Assembly (NCBI RefSeq): GCF_001507595.1
Contig: NZ_LQBQ01000012.1
Location: 186,001-250,000, forward strand
From: Ruegeria marisrubri
GTDB lineage: Bacteria; Pseudomonadota; Alphaproteobacteria; Rhodobacterales; Rhodobacteraceae
Length of the DNA stretch: 64,000 nucleotides
Direction: 5' to 3'
Below the pieces are notes generated by a model. That model had not been told where the DNA came from. It saw nothing but the letters and a program-made list of their open reading frames with translations, and ran no database searches. A program made the translations under genes and the position numbers. Positions 1-8,333 of this stretch are shown piece after piece; positions within the stretch are counted from its first letter, which is position 1, and each line of letters starts with the position of its first letter.

Positions 1-618
1 CTGGGCCACGCGCACGACGGACTGGTCAAGCGACTGGCCTGCCTCGACACAGACCAGCATCATGTCCAACGCATCGGGAAAGCCTTGGGTGATCTTTTCC
101 TTGCGGGTCTCAACCCTGCGGGTGATCCAGTATTTTGGCAGAAAATAGCCGGCAACCGCCGGGCCCAGCACCCGCATCGCCAATTGCTGACCGTCGAATT
201 CCTGATCGCCTGCCAAGACGGTTACGAACAAGATTCCGATCAGCAGCCCGGCGATGCCCAGGGCGAACTGCGCAAAATGATAGAAGCGTACCGCGTCCTT
301 GGTTTGATAGCCGGCCTGGCGGAGCTTGAGCTGCAACGCAGACAGTTCTTCCGCGTCTTTCGGTTCCAGGAATGTCGCGAAACGTTCCAGCTGTTCGTTT
401 CGGCCGGCCTGGCGCAACTGCTCCTTCTTGCTCTTTTTCTTTTCCTTCTTGGGCGCGTTGGCGCGTTGAAGCTTTTTCAGCGGGTCTTCGGGTTGGTTCA
501 GAATTGCCGGGATGGTGAGCAGGATCATGAACAAGCCCAAGGCGCCGACCACGATGAGCGGCCCGAACTCTCCAAGGTATTCCGTCAGGAAGTCATTGAT
601 GCGGGTAAGAAATTCCAT
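1..618 (-). CDS. tadC: TadC-like Flp pilus assembly membrane protein (partial, C-terminus beyond the left edge)
   Basis: Inner-membrane platform protein of the Tad/Flp secretion machine, of the type II secretion F (GspF) family. Only the first 206 residues lie in the window and the frame is still open at base 1. It begins MEFLTRINDFL, then a hydrophobic segment (about residues 19-41), a charged stretch rich in Lys and Glu, a second membrane region, and a cytoplasmic part ending in MLVCVEAGQSLDQSVVRVAQ, which matches the start of a GspF domain. The start at 618 follows a good GGAGG ribosome site. It lies 12 bases downstream of tadB and is surely in the same operon. The TadB/TadC pair is expected to sit beneath the TadA ATPase. 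Confidence 0.88.
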   Translation of the reverse strand, partial: MEFLTRINDFLTEYLGEFGPLIVVGALGLFMILLTIPAILNQPEDPLKKLQRANAPKKEKKKSKKEQLRQAGRNEQLERFATFLEPKDAEELSALQLKLRQAGYQTKDAVRFYHFAQFALGIAGLLIGILFVTVLAGDQEFDGQQLAMRVLGPAVAGYFLPKYWITRRVETRKEKITQGFPDALDMMLVCVEAGQSLDQSVVRVAQ

Positions 619-630
619 TTTCTGACCTCC

Positions 631-1599
631 TCAGACCTTGATGTTCGTCAGCATGCGCATCACGACGAGGTTCGCGGTCAGCATGATGCCGACAAAGAAA
701 CAGGCCGGGATAAACCAGGGATGATCGATTACCCCGTCGTAGTAGCCCGGATCGTTGACCAGGATCACGAGAAGGCAAAAGAGGGGAAAGCCCGACAGGA
801 ATTTTCCCGACCACTGAGCTTCGGCGGTGATCGCCTTGACCCGGCGGAACAGGCGAAACCGGGCACGGATCACCTTGGCCAGACCGGCGAGAATCTCGGC
901 CAGGTTACCGCCGGACTGCCGCTGAATCGCGACGGCAACGGCAAGAAAGCGTAAGTCCTGCATGTCCAGCCGTTCGGCCATTTCCTTTAGCGCCTCGCCA
1001 ACGTCGCGGCCATAGGCGCTTTCGTCGGCGATGATCCCGAATTCGGTGGCAAGAGGGTCTTCCACTTCCTTGGCGACGATCTGGATCGCCGAAACGAAGG
1101 GGTGACCCACACGCAGAGATCGCACCATCAGTTCGACCGCATCGGGAAGCTGCTCTTCGATCATGCTCATGCGCGTCTTTGCCTTGCGGTTGACCCAAGC
1201 GTAGACAGCCCCGATGCCGATTGCCACCGAGATGGCCGCACGCACCGGCGTGTCCGTGCTGGTGCCGATGCTGAGCCCGATGAAGGCAAAGACAGACAAC
1301 AGGGCCATGATCATGATCAGTTGGCTGGGCGTGAAGGCGATCGCGGCCTTCTGGGCCTTCTCGGCAAGCAGCGAATAGAGCGGAATGCTCTTGGTTTTCA
1401 TGTGCTGCTGCATTTCCTTGCGCAGCTGTTCCAGCACCTGTTCGCGGGCGGCACCCTTGTCGAGCATGTCCAGACGGCGATTCACGCGGCTGTTCAGGCT
1501 GATGGATTTGCCGAATGCGACCAGGTAGATGCCTTCGACCAGCGCGAGGACGCCGAAGAAGATGAGGCCGTAGATCAGTGGTTCCATGCTGAGTTGCAT
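631..1599 (-). CDS. tadB: TadB-like Flp pilus assembly membrane protein
   Basis: Inner-membrane platform protein of the Tad pilus machine (GspF family), 322 residues. An N-terminal membrane segment (about 7-28) is followed by a basic region, two hydrophobic segments (about 90-130), the cytoplasmic GspF domain with the motif LPDAVELMVRSLRVGHPFVS, and two C-terminal membrane segments ending at LTNIKV. The start at 1599 is preceded by TAGGAGA at proper spacing. It lies 9 bases after cpaF and 12 bases before tadC, so the genes are co-transcribed. Length and layout are usual for TadB. Its partners are the CpaF ATPase and TadC. Confidence 0.9.
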   Translation of the reverse strand: MQLSMEPLIYGLIFFGVLALVEGIYLVAFGKSISLNSRVNRRLDMLDKGAAREQVLEQLRKEMQQHMKTKSIPLYSLLAEKAQKAAIAFTPSQLIMIMALLSVFAFIGLSIGTSTDTPVRAAISVAIGIGAVYAWVNRKAKTRMSMIEEQLPDAVELMVRSLRVGHPFVSAIQIVAKEVEDPLATEFGIIADESAYGRDVGEALKEMAERLDMQDLRFLAVAVAIQRQSGGNLAEILAGLAKVIRARFRLFRRVKAITAEAQWSGKFLSGFPLFCLLVILVNDPGYYDGVIDHPWFIPACFFVGIMLTANLVVMRMLTNIKV

Positions 1600-1608
1600 A
1601 ATCGTCTC

Positions 1609-3057
1609 CTACATCGTGGTCGGATCGTAGATCGACGGGGGCAGGTCGAAGCCCCACAGACGGAACCGTTCCGAGTAGTGGCTGCGGACACCCGTTGCGG
1701 TGAAATGCCCGATGATCTTGTTGTCCGGTGTCAGGCCGACGCGCTGGAAACGAAAGATTTCCTGCATCGAAATCACGTCGCCTTCCATGCCGGTTATTTC
1801 GGTGATCGAGGTCATGCGGCGCGAACCGTCCTGCAGGCGGCTGGCCTGCACGATCAGATTCACGGCGCTTGCGATCTGGCTGCGGACCGCCTTGATCGGC
1901 ATTTCGATCCCGGCCATGGCGATCATGTTTTCCAGACGCGAGATGCCGTCACGGGCCGAGTTGGCGTGGATCGTGGTCATCGATCCGTCGTGTCCGGTAT
2001 TCATCGCCTGAAGCATGTCGATCACCTCGGCGCCGCGCGTCTCGCCCACGATGATGCGGTCAGGGCGCATCCGCAGGGCGTTCTTCAGGCAGTCGCGCGG
2101 GCTGACCTCGCCCTTGCCTTCCACGTTGGGTGGGCGGCTTTCCATCCGGCCCACGTGAGTCTGCTGCAGCTGAAGTTCCGCTGTATCCTCGATGGTCAGG
2201 ATGCGCTCCGAGTCGTCGATGAAGCTGGACAGGGCGTTCAGCGTCGTCGTCTTGCCTGATCCGGTACCGCCAGAGACGATGATGTTCAGGCGCGTGGAAA
2301 CCGCGGCCTGCAGATAGGCAGCCATTTCCTCGGTGAAGGCGCCGAATTTCACCAGATCGTCGATGCTGAGCTTGTCTTTCTTGAATTTCCGGATCGACAC
2401 CAAAGAGCCGTCCACCGCGATCGGGGGAACCATGGCATTGAAGCGCGAACCATCCGCGAGACGCGCGTCGACATAAGGGTTCGATTCATCGACCCGGCGT
2501 CCCACTGCGGAAACGATCTTGTCGATGATCCGCATCAGGTGTCGTTCGTCCTTGAACGAAATCTCGCTGAGTTCGAGCTTGCCGTTGCGCTCTACGAAGA
2601 CCTGTTGCGGTCCGTTCACCAGAATATCGCTGACGGTGTCATCCCGCAGCAACGTTTCCAACGGGCCAAGCCCCGTGACTTCATCGTAGAGTTCGTTGTT
2701 GAGCTGCGACCGGTCTTCCCGGTTGAGAACGATGTTCTTCTGCTCGAGGATCTCGCTGGCGATCGCGCTGATTTCGCTCCGAAGTTCGGCCTCCGAGGCA
2801 TGCTCCAGGGCCGCCAGGTTCAGGTTCTCGAGCAGTTCGCGGTGCAGCTCGACCTTGATTTCACCCAGGCGTTCCTTGCGTTTGCGCTCGCGATCGACCG
2901 CCACGGGTTTTGCAGGCTGCTTTTGAAGCGGCCTTCGGGTCACGGCGGCCGGCTTGACCTCGGGCGTTGGTTCGGCCGCCTGCGGGGCGGCGCTGGTGGC
3001 TGGCTCCTGAGCTGCCACAGGCTGGGCGGTCGGCTTTTTCTTGTATCTTGAAAACAC
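1609..3057 (-). CDS. cpaF: TadA/CpaF secretion ATPase of the Tad pilus
   Basis: Hexameric cytoplasmic ATPase of the VirB11/GspE superfamily that powers assembly of Flp pili; 482 residues. The first ~65 residues are Pro/Ala/Lys rich and probably disordered. An N-terminal domain follows (about 65-240), then the ATPase domain with Walker A GGTGSGKT (263-270), the box [21 protein letters not shown] and the conserved [11 protein letters not shown] His box. All catalytic motifs look intact. The gene sits between cpaE (22 bases upstream) and tadB (9 bases downstream) in the minus-strand tad operon. The family assignment is secure. Confidence 0.95.
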   Translation of the reverse strand: MFSRYKKKPTAQPVAAQEPATSAAPQAAEPTPEVKPAAVTRRPLQKQPAKPVAVDRERKRKERLGEIKVELHRELLENLNLAALEHASEAELRSEISAIASEILEQKNIVLNREDRSQLNNELYDEVTGLGPLETLLRDDTVSDILVNGPQQVFVERNGKLELSEISFKDERHLMRIIDKIVSAVGRRVDESNPYVDARLADGSRFNAMVPPIAVDGSLVSIRKFKKDKLSIDDLVKFGAFTEEMAAYLQAAVSTRLNIIVSGGTGSGKTTTLNALSSFIDDSERILTIEDTAELQLQQTHVGRMESRPPNVEGKGEVSPRDCLKNALRMRPDRIIVGETRGAEVIDMLQAMNTGHDGSMTTIHANSARDGISRLENMIAMAGIEMPIKAVRSQIASAVNLIVQASRLQDGSRRMTSITEITGMEGDVISMQEIFRFQRVGLTPDNKIIGHFTATGVRSHYSERFRLWGFDLPPSIYDPTTM

Positions 3058-3079
3058 GTGCTACTCCCCTTGTCTGTCG

Positions 3080-4315
3080 TTACGCGGCTTCAGCATCGCT
3101 GCTACCGAGGGAATGAAGCGATTGTGCCAGTTTCGCGATTTCCTTCCTCAGGGGATTTTTCGCTGCAGAGCTCGCCAGCGGCAGTCCGTGATCTCCGCTT
3201 TGCATGACGGGTTTTCCGCCGTCTGGAAGCAGCAGGTCGATCGAGATGCCTAGGCTCTCACCCATGCGCTTGACGCGGCTCTTTCCTCCGAGGTCGGTGA
3301 ACTTCGGCGCCTTGTTCAGCGCGAAGCGAAGCTTGTTGAAGGGCAGATCCTCCGCTTGCAGGGCACGTTTGAGGCGGAGTGTGTTCTGGGCAGAGCGCAT
3401 GTCCAGTTCAATCAGCGCGAAATAGACATGCGCCGCATTCAGGACGGTTTCCGACCATTGAACCAGCGTCTTGGGCATGTCCACGATGACGTAATCGAAA
3501 TGAGCGCGGGCCATATCTATGACGCGCTGGATATCCTCGGGGGTGATGATGTCGAGCGGGATCATGTCCGCCGGAGCCGTCAACACCTGCAATTTGTCTT
3601 CGAATGTCTGCAAAGCCTGGCCAAAGACGTCTTCGTCCATCGACGCGGTCTCTGACAGCATCTCGAATACGGCGTCACGGCGTTGCAGGTCGAGATAGGT
3701 CGAAACCGATCCGTATTGCAGATCGAGATCCAACAGGCAGACCTTCGGAGCATCCTTGTCTGAAACGGTGGCAAGTTCCCAGGCCAGGTTCACGGCGAGG
3801 GTCGTTGCGCCGACACCTCCGGCAAGGCCCTGCACGACGAACAGGGCGCCTTCCTTTGGTGCTCCGGACTTCAAGGAGACCGCCTCCTGCTGTGCTGCAA
3901 CAGCAGGCGCCGGTTTGTTCATCCGCTCGATCGCTTCCTGCAACTCGTTTTCGGGAAGGGGGTAGGGGACGAATTCGTCCGCCCCCTTGCGCAACAGTTG
4001 ATGAAGGGAGGCGGGCGAGACATCTTCTGCGATCAGGACGACCTTGATGTCGCGCGCCTTCGCCTGGGTGATGACCTCACCCAACAGCGACAGGTTGTCC
4101 TCATCTTCTCCGTCGATAGCCAGGGCAATGAATTTCACACCATCCGACTCGGGTTGGGTGAAGAAAGCCAGCGCCTCGGCGAAACCAAGATCCCCCCAGT
4201 TCTCGCCAAGCGCGGCTTCCATGTCTTCGATGAGAAGGTCGAAATTCTGCACGTCCCGGCTGACGGTGCAAGCTTGAATGGCGCTCGTTTCCGGCTGCTG
4301 CGTAGCGCTGCTCAT
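3080..4315 (-). CDS. cpaE: CpaE/TadZ pilus-localising ATPase-like protein
   Basis: Receiver-like N-terminal domain (about 25-135) joined to a MinD/ParA-like domain (about 155-400); TadZ/CpaE proteins place the pilus machine at the cell pole. The nucleotide loop reads QGLAGGVGATTL: both lysines of the deviant Walker A consensus KGGVGKT are replaced by Ala (A165 and A170), as is common in TadZ proteins, so ATP hydrolysis is doubtful. The Walker B-like DLDLQYG is present. I chose the ATG at 4315 because AGAGGA lies 8 bases before it; a GTG two codons upstream sits too close to that site. Part of the tad operon, 22 bases before cpaF. Confidence 0.9.
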   Translation of the reverse strand: MSSATQQPETSAIQACTVSRDVQNFDLLIEDMEAALGENWGDLGFAEALAFFTQPESDGVKFIALAIDGEDEDNLSLLGEVITQAKARDIKVVLIAEDVSPASLHQLLRKGADEFVPYPLPENELQEAIERMNKPAPAVAAQQEAVSLKSGAPKEGALFVVQGLAGGVGATTLAVNLAWELATVSDKDAPKVCLLDLDLQYGSVSTYLDLQRRDAVFEMLSETASMDEDVFGQALQTFEDKLQVLTAPADMIPLDIITPEDIQRVIDMARAHFDYVIVDMPKTLVQWSETVLNAAHVYFALIELDMRSAQNTLRLKRALQAEDLPFNKLRFALNKAPKFTDLGGKSRVKRMGESLGISIDLLLPDGGKPVMQSGDHGLPLASSAAKNPLRKEIAKLAQSLHSLGSSDAEAA

Positions 4316-4483
4316 TGACACAATCCTCTGTTACGAGGCGTGGCTGGCCATATGAGACTGATTTTGCCTTATCTGGTCTGCCGTTGCCCCCGCGCGGTCA
4401 ATTCTGGCCGCAGGTCACCTATCGTTGACAGTGTTACGGGGAAGTTTGGCGAGATTGGGGCGCAAAAGAACCAATTGTAGGGA

Positions 4484-4506
4484 ATTGGGCGACGATGTCG
4501 CCCAAT
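4484..4506 (-). terminator. Stem-loop downstream of the OmpA-like gene
   Basis: Perfect 10-bp inverted repeat ATTGGGCGAC / GTCGCCCAAT with a 3-base loop, 11 bases past the stop of the OmpA-like lipoprotein gene. There is no clear T tract on the minus strand, so it may be an RNA-stabilising or attenuating hairpin within the tad operon rather than a full terminator. The rest of the 202-base gap before cpaE shows no gene. Confidence 0.5.
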
Positions 4507-4517
4507 CCAACTTATTG

Positions 4518-5147
4518 TTATTCAGACGTAAAGGTCGTGGCCTTGCTTTCCGTGGTGAGGCCGGACGGCGGCACCGCGCTCTGAACATATTCGCGATAGA
4601 TGATCCGCGCATATTTGCCGTCCAGAACGTTCGGGTGGCGGCCAACGAACCCGGACACGGCAGTCACGGTCCGGCGGTTGCGCCGCTCTCGGTCCGCCGT
4701 TGGAATCAGCGGCTGCGTTTCACCGCGGGAAACCACGGCTTCCAGCCGCGATCGCGAGATTCCCTGGCTGGCAAAGAAGGACACAACTGCCTGGGCTCGG
4801 CGGAGCCCGAGGTTGTAGTTGTACGATTCAGAGCCCACGGCGTCGGTGTGGCCATATACCCGGAAACGGACTTCCGGGAATTGCTTGATCCAATTTGCCT
4901 GCTTGACAAGTATCTGCTGGGCTGATGCGTCCAGTTTTGCGCTGTCAAAGGCAAAGTTGATCTGGGTCGGTACGTCGGCTGCGAATCGCTGCGCCAGAAT
5001 CTGACCGTAGCTGAGTTCGCCATTCATGATCTGGACGTTGTTCAGCGTCGCATTTCCGAATGTGCCTTGATCGATCTCGTGACCGGCTTCGCGTGCGCAG
5101 GCCGCGACGGAGACCGTAAGACCCAACGTGACTATCCACTTTCTCAT
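4518..5147 (-). CDS. OmpA-family lipoprotein of the tad locus
   Basis: Predicted outer-membrane lipoprotein with a C-terminal OmpA-like peptidoglycan-binding domain; about 209 residues. The N-terminus MRKWIVTLGLTVSVAACA has a lipobox (VAAC) that would put the lipidated Cys at residue 17. The OmpA motif is clear: RVYGHTDAVGSESYNYNLGLRRA followed by VVSRGE. I took the ATG at 5147 because GGAAGG lies about 9 bases upstream; in-frame ATGs at 5165 and 5168 would overlap the cpaC stop and place extra residues before the signal. Position between cpaC and cpaE suggests it anchors the secretin complex to the cell wall. That role is inferred from context. Confidence 0.85.
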   Translation of the reverse strand: MRKWIVTLGLTVSVAACAREAGHEIDQGTFGNATLNNVQIMNGELSYGQILAQRFAADVPTQINFAFDSAKLDASAQQILVKQANWIKQFPEVRFRVYGHTDAVGSESYNYNLGLRRAQAVVSFFASQGISRSRLEAVVSRGETQPLIPTADRERRNRRTVTAVSGFVGRHPNVLDGKYARIIYREYVQSAVPPSGLTTESKATTFTSE

Positions 5148-5164
5148 TGGTCCCATCCTTCCCA

Positions 5165-6571
5165 TCAATCCAACACGTAGCCGTAAGAGTCGCCGAAGTC
5201 CTGCTTGGCAACTTCGGCTGCCGCTCCGCCTCCAACTCGCACGGTGTTTGCCACCCGGCCGTTCATGAACAGGTCAAACTCGCTCGGCGGTTTCACCCGG
5301 TCCGTCGGCAGGGCCAGAGCTTCGCCTCGGGTCGGCGAGACCAGATGCGCGGTGACGATGATCACCAGCTCTGATTGCTGGCGCTGGAATTCGGCGCTGC
5401 GGAACAGCGAACCGAGAACCGGTACGTCACCCAGCCAAGGCAGTTGAGAGGCTTCGTCCAGGAAGGTGTCCTGCACCAGCCCTGCGATCGCAAAGCTTTC
5501 CCCATCGCGCAGTTCAACCGTGGTTGCTGCTTCGCGCCGGATAAAGGAATCGATCGAGAAACCCGAGATGACGACCTGATTTGTCGAATCCAGAGCCGAC
5601 ACCGCTGCAACCATCTCGAGATTGATCAGGTCTCCGTCCACAACGCGCGGAACGAATTTCATTTCCACGCCGAACGGCTTGTATTCGATCGTGGTCACGC
5701 CTTCTTCCTGTTGAACGGGGATCGGATATTCCCCACCTGCAAGAAAGTTCGCTTCTTGCCCGGACAATGCCGAAAGATTGGGTTCGGCCAGGGTGCGAAC
5801 GACACCCTTTTGTTCCAGAGCTTCGAGAAGCAAGCGAACCTGCGTCGATCCTGCGCCGAAACCGAACAGGATCGCGCCGGTGTTGGTGTTCGCAAATGGA
5901 ATGAAGTTGTTGAGCGCGCCGGTCAGGGCGCCTTGGGTGTTCAGGGCGTTGTAACCGCCGGTCACGTCGCTGCCGCCAAAGCCGAGCGAGGCGCTGAGCG
6001 CCTTGCGCGCAGAGCGCTGCATCTCGGCAAAGCGGACCTTCAGCATGACCTGCTGAACACCGCCCACTACCAGAAGGTTGGAAACCCGTTCGGGTGCGTA
6101 CCGTTCGGCCAGCTCAAGCGCGCGTTCAAGACGGGCCGAGCTGGAGACGGTGCCCGACAGGACAATCCCGTCATTGGCAGTGCGAACTTCGATCTTCTCG
6201 TTGGGAAGAATCTGGAGCAGACGTTCCTTGAACTCCGTGACATCCGGAGACACGCGCACCTTGACGTTTGCAATCAGGTTGCCCGACCCGTCAAACAGCG
6301 TAAGGGTCGTAAGCCCGGGCGATTTGCCCAATACATAGATCGTACGGTCGGAAAGCGACGATATGTCGGCGATGCCGGCATTCGCGATGCTGAGTTCAGC
6401 AAACGGCTCGTCGCTTTCAACCACTACAGCGCGGTTCATGGGGACTTCGAGTGTCTCAGCCGTCCCCTTCTTGACAACGCTGATCGTTTCGGCCCAAGCG
6501 GCGTCGCCGGTTGGACCCACAACAAGAGCCAACCCAAGCAGGGCCGCCCTAATCCAGGAACTAAATGTCAT
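5165..6571 (-). CDS. cpaC: CpaC/RcpA secretin of the Tad pilus
   Basis: Outer-membrane secretin channel through which the Flp pilus leaves the cell; 468 residues. A signal peptide (MTFSSWIRAALLGLALVVG... cleaved near AWA) is followed by the N-terminal secretin domain (about 35-105), a BON-like domain (about 105-175) and the secretin core, with the typical LRDGESFAIAGLVQD and PWLGDVPVLGSLFRS motifs. The ATG at 6571 has AGG at 6 bases and gives a proper signal peptide; the frame also reads from a GTG at 6592. It overlaps by a few bases or adjoins the OmpA-like gene and lies 192 bases after cpaB. Confidence 0.93.
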   Translation of the reverse strand: MTFSSWIRAALLGLALVVGPTGDAAWAETISVVKKGTAETLEVPMNRAVVVESDEPFAELSIANAGIADISSLSDRTIYVLGKSPGLTTLTLFDGSGNLIANVKVRVSPDVTEFKERLLQILPNEKIEVRTANDGIVLSGTVSSSARLERALELAERYAPERVSNLLVVGGVQQVMLKVRFAEMQRSARKALSASLGFGGSDVTGGYNALNTQGALTGALNNFIPFANTNTGAILFGFGAGSTQVRLLLEALEQKGVVRTLAEPNLSALSGQEANFLAGGEYPIPVQQEEGVTTIEYKPFGVEMKFVPRVVDGDLINLEMVAAVSALDSTNQVVISGFSIDSFIRREAATTVELRDGESFAIAGLVQDTFLDEASQLPWLGDVPVLGSLFRSAEFQRQQSELVIIVTAHLVSPTRGEALALPTDRVKPPSEFDLFMNGRVANTVRVGGGAAAEVAKQDFGDSYGYVLD

Positions 6572-6714
6572 GTGACCTGCCTTTCGGATCACGCCTCGTT
6601 TCTCGGGTCTAATGCCCTATGGGAAAGAACAGTGCGCGAGTTCCCATTTTATTGCAATAATCAATGGTTTCCGGATGGTTTCTTATGTGGACAATCGGCA
6701 ACAACCAAATTGAA

Positions 6715-6738
6715 GGGGCCGCGTCGTGACGCGGCCCC
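6715..6738 (-). terminator. Strong hairpin after cpaB
   Basis: GGGGCCGCGTC / GACGCGGCCCC, an 11-bp perfect stem with a minimal loop, 26 bases after the cpaB stop. The minus-strand sequence continues TTCAATTTGG, a weak T tract. It probably reduces read-through from cpaB into cpaC or protects the cpaB 3' end. Confidence 0.55.
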
Positions 6739-6763
6739 GGTGGCGTAACTTTTTGAAATCCGG

Positions 6764-7627
6764 TCAGTTTGTGCAGGGGATCGGGATCACTGCCACCTCG
6801 GCCCCTCGACGGGTGCGAATGGTGCACACCTTCTCCTGTTCCACTTCCGGAGCTGCCTCGATTTCGCCCAGCCCCAGCAGCTTTCTCTGGTTGACCTCGA
6901 TGGAGGACACGACAGTATCATCCCTTGCCCCGACCAGAGCGAGGGAGAGGGTGCCAGTGTTCTGAGCCTGCGCCAGGGCAGCGACTTGTTCCGGTGTGGC
7001 GGCCACGGTGACGGTGCGGGCAATGATGGCTCCGGTCAGATCGCTTCCTGCGATCTGGTCCACGGCGATCAGTTCGATATTGGGCTCGATCAGGCGGGTG
7101 ATTTCTCCCCGGGCGCCTTCGACGGCATCGCCGATGTTGCCGGTCCAGTAGACGTCAACCAGATCTCCTGGGCGCAGAAAGCCCGACACGCCAGATGCCA
7201 CGTCGACGCGCAGCGCAAATGCGCGCATTCCGGGCGAGAGTTGCGAAGTAAGTCCTGCTGGTTCTCCCGGTTTCGTGACCTTGACGGCCATGATGGCCTC
7301 GTCTTTTTCCATGGCGCGCAAGACGAAACGGTTGTCCTCCTCCTGCTCAGGGAAAAGAATCGCCGGATCGGTAAACGTTCCTTCCGGAATCGCGTTTTCC
7401 GGCCATTCGACGATACGCACATCTTCCTTGGTCAGACGTTCACCATAGCGGAGCTTTCTCTCGGCAACTATGACTTCGACGGTCGGAATGACCTTGACCT
7501 GCGCGCGTGCCTGACGTTCGCGGGCCAGCTCGGCCTGGTAGGCCTCTATGTAGTTGCGGGCCATATAGACTGCGCCGCCCGCCAGGGCGATTCCGACAAC
7601 TAGTACAAGTCCAAAGACAGCCCGCAT
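6764..7627 (-). CDS. cpaB: CpaB/RcpC pilus assembly protein
   Basis: Periplasmic assembly protein of the Tad pilus thought to guide the secretin; 287 residues. It begins MRAVFGLVLVVGIALAGGAVYMARNYI, a membrane anchor, then a SAF domain (about 45-110, with LRYGERLTKEDVRIVEWPENAIPEG) and the RcpC domain (LRVDVASGVSGFLRPGDLVDVYWTG). The start at 7627 has GAGAGG seven bases upstream; the frame extends nine codons further but without a ribosome site. First of the assembly genes after the two pilin-like genes. No prepilin peptidase gene (cpaA/tadV) is present between the pilins and cpaB, so it must lie elsewhere. Confidence 0.92.
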   Translation of the reverse strand: MRAVFGLVLVVGIALAGGAVYMARNYIEAYQAELARERQARAQVKVIPTVEVIVAERKLRYGERLTKEDVRIVEWPENAIPEGTFTDPAILFPEQEEDNRFVLRAMEKDEAIMAVKVTKPGEPAGLTSQLSPGMRAFALRVDVASGVSGFLRPGDLVDVYWTGNIGDAVEGARGEITRLIEPNIELIAVDQIAGSDLTGAIIARTVTVAATPEQVAALAQAQNTGTLSLALVGARDDTVVSSIEVNQRKLLGLGEIEAAPEVEQEKVCTIRTRRGAEVAVIPIPCTN

Positions 7628-7787
7628 TGGTGAACCTCTCTTTTGTTTGTGCAACTAGACACTATGATTGGGTGCGCGATTTGATCGATATGCACATTAG
7701 CCAAGAATTGTGTCGAAATAAGGGACAAACGTTGCAGTGGTGATATTCAAAACGCCAATTTTCATTTTGACGACGATTTAGCTGCGA

Positions 7788-7801
7788 TTGCAGAACTGCA
7801 A
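7788..7801. promoter_or_regulatory. 14-bp inverted repeat upstream of cpaB
   Basis: TTGCAG-AA-CTGCAA lies in the 200-base gap between the second pilin-like gene and cpaB. It could be an operator for the cpaB promoter or part of an mRNA stem. No regulator can be assigned from sequence. Confidence 0.3.
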
Positions 7802-7827
7802 AATACCGACGGTGAGAAAAACTTGTA

Positions 7828-8013
7828 TCAGCTTTTGGTGCTGACGTTGGTGTTGCTCAAAGAATTGCCGACCCCGTTTGCAACGTTTCCAGTAGGGCCG
7901 TTTATTTGTGTATATACAATCCAGGCCAAAGCAACGACTGCGGCTGAAAGTACGACCCAGTCTATGGCAACGGCGCCGCCTTCTTTGGAAAAAAAACGAT
8001 GAATCGGTTTCAT
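7828..8013 (-). CDS. Flp-type pilin-like small protein, second copy
   Basis: A 61-residue protein starting MKPIHRFFSKEGGAVAIDWVVLSAAVVALAWIVY. The pattern (short basic leader, Gly, then a hydrophobic helix) matches class IVb Flp prepilins cut after Gly14. The usual Flp signature G/xxxxEY is here G/AVAIDW: Asp replaces Glu+5 and Trp replaces Tyr+6. It is a diverged paralogue of the neighbouring upstream gene. The frame is open back to a codon inside the upstream terminator, so I chose the downstream ATG; no good ribosome site is visible. Probably a major or minor pilin of the Tad system; which one cannot be told. Confidence 0.72.
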   Translation of the reverse strand: MKPIHRFFSKEGGAVAIDWVVLSAAVVALAWIVYTQINGPTGNVANGVGNSLSNTNVSTKS

Positions 8014-8037
8014 TGTGTCATTCTGTACTAGACGTGG

Positions 8038-8078
8038 AAAAAGCATGGGGGCGCGTCCATGATGTAAGACACGCCCCC
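8038..8078 (-). terminator. Rho-independent terminator of the first pilin-like gene
   Basis: GGGGGCGTGTC / GACGCGCCCCC stem (11 pairs, one G-T), 10-base loop, followed on the minus strand by ATGC and TTTTT. It lies between the two pilin-like genes, 33 bases past the first stop. It would limit expression of the second gene and favour a short abundant pilin mRNA. Confidence 0.8.
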
Positions 8079-8111
8079 TACATTGTTCATAAATTGAACA
8101 AGTTTTAGCTA

Positions 8112-8333
8112 TTAGGTGCCAGCATCAGAACCAGTCAGGCCGCCTGCCGATGTGGTCGTGACAGTGGTGTTGCTCAGGGCGCTGTTAATGTTCCCCGCCA
8201 TGTTGCTGGTGCCTGTCGCGATGCCATTGTAAGCAACGGCTGCCAGTGCGACGACGGCTGCGGTCAGAACGACCCAGTCAACAGTAACGGCGCCGTCTTC
8301 GTCTTTGCGGAAGTTCTTGATGAACTTGATCAT
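8112..8333 (-). CDS. Flp-type pilin-like small protein, first copy
   Basis: A 73-residue protein: MIKFIKNFRKDEDG, then AVTVDWVVLTAAVVALAAVAY, then a Ser/Thr/Asn/Gly-rich tail. It has the form of a class IVb prepilin with cleavage after Gly14, but the Glu-Tyr of classical Flp proteins is replaced by Asp-Trp. A strong ribosome site (TAGGAGGG) precedes the ATG by 9 bases, a long leader of more than 300 bases lies upstream, and a strong terminator follows, all as expected for an abundant major pilin. First gene of the minus-strand tad cluster. The pilin identity is inferred from motif and position. Confidence 0.8.
   Translation of the reverse strand: MIKFIKNFRKDEDGAVTVDWVVLTAAVVALAAVAYNGIATGTSNMAGNINSALSNTTVTTTSAGGLTGSDAGT

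Noticed and set aside
7681-7695. Possible second FNR-like site near TTGATCGAT upstream of cpaB
   Set aside because: Only the left half-site matches; the right half lacks ATCAA.
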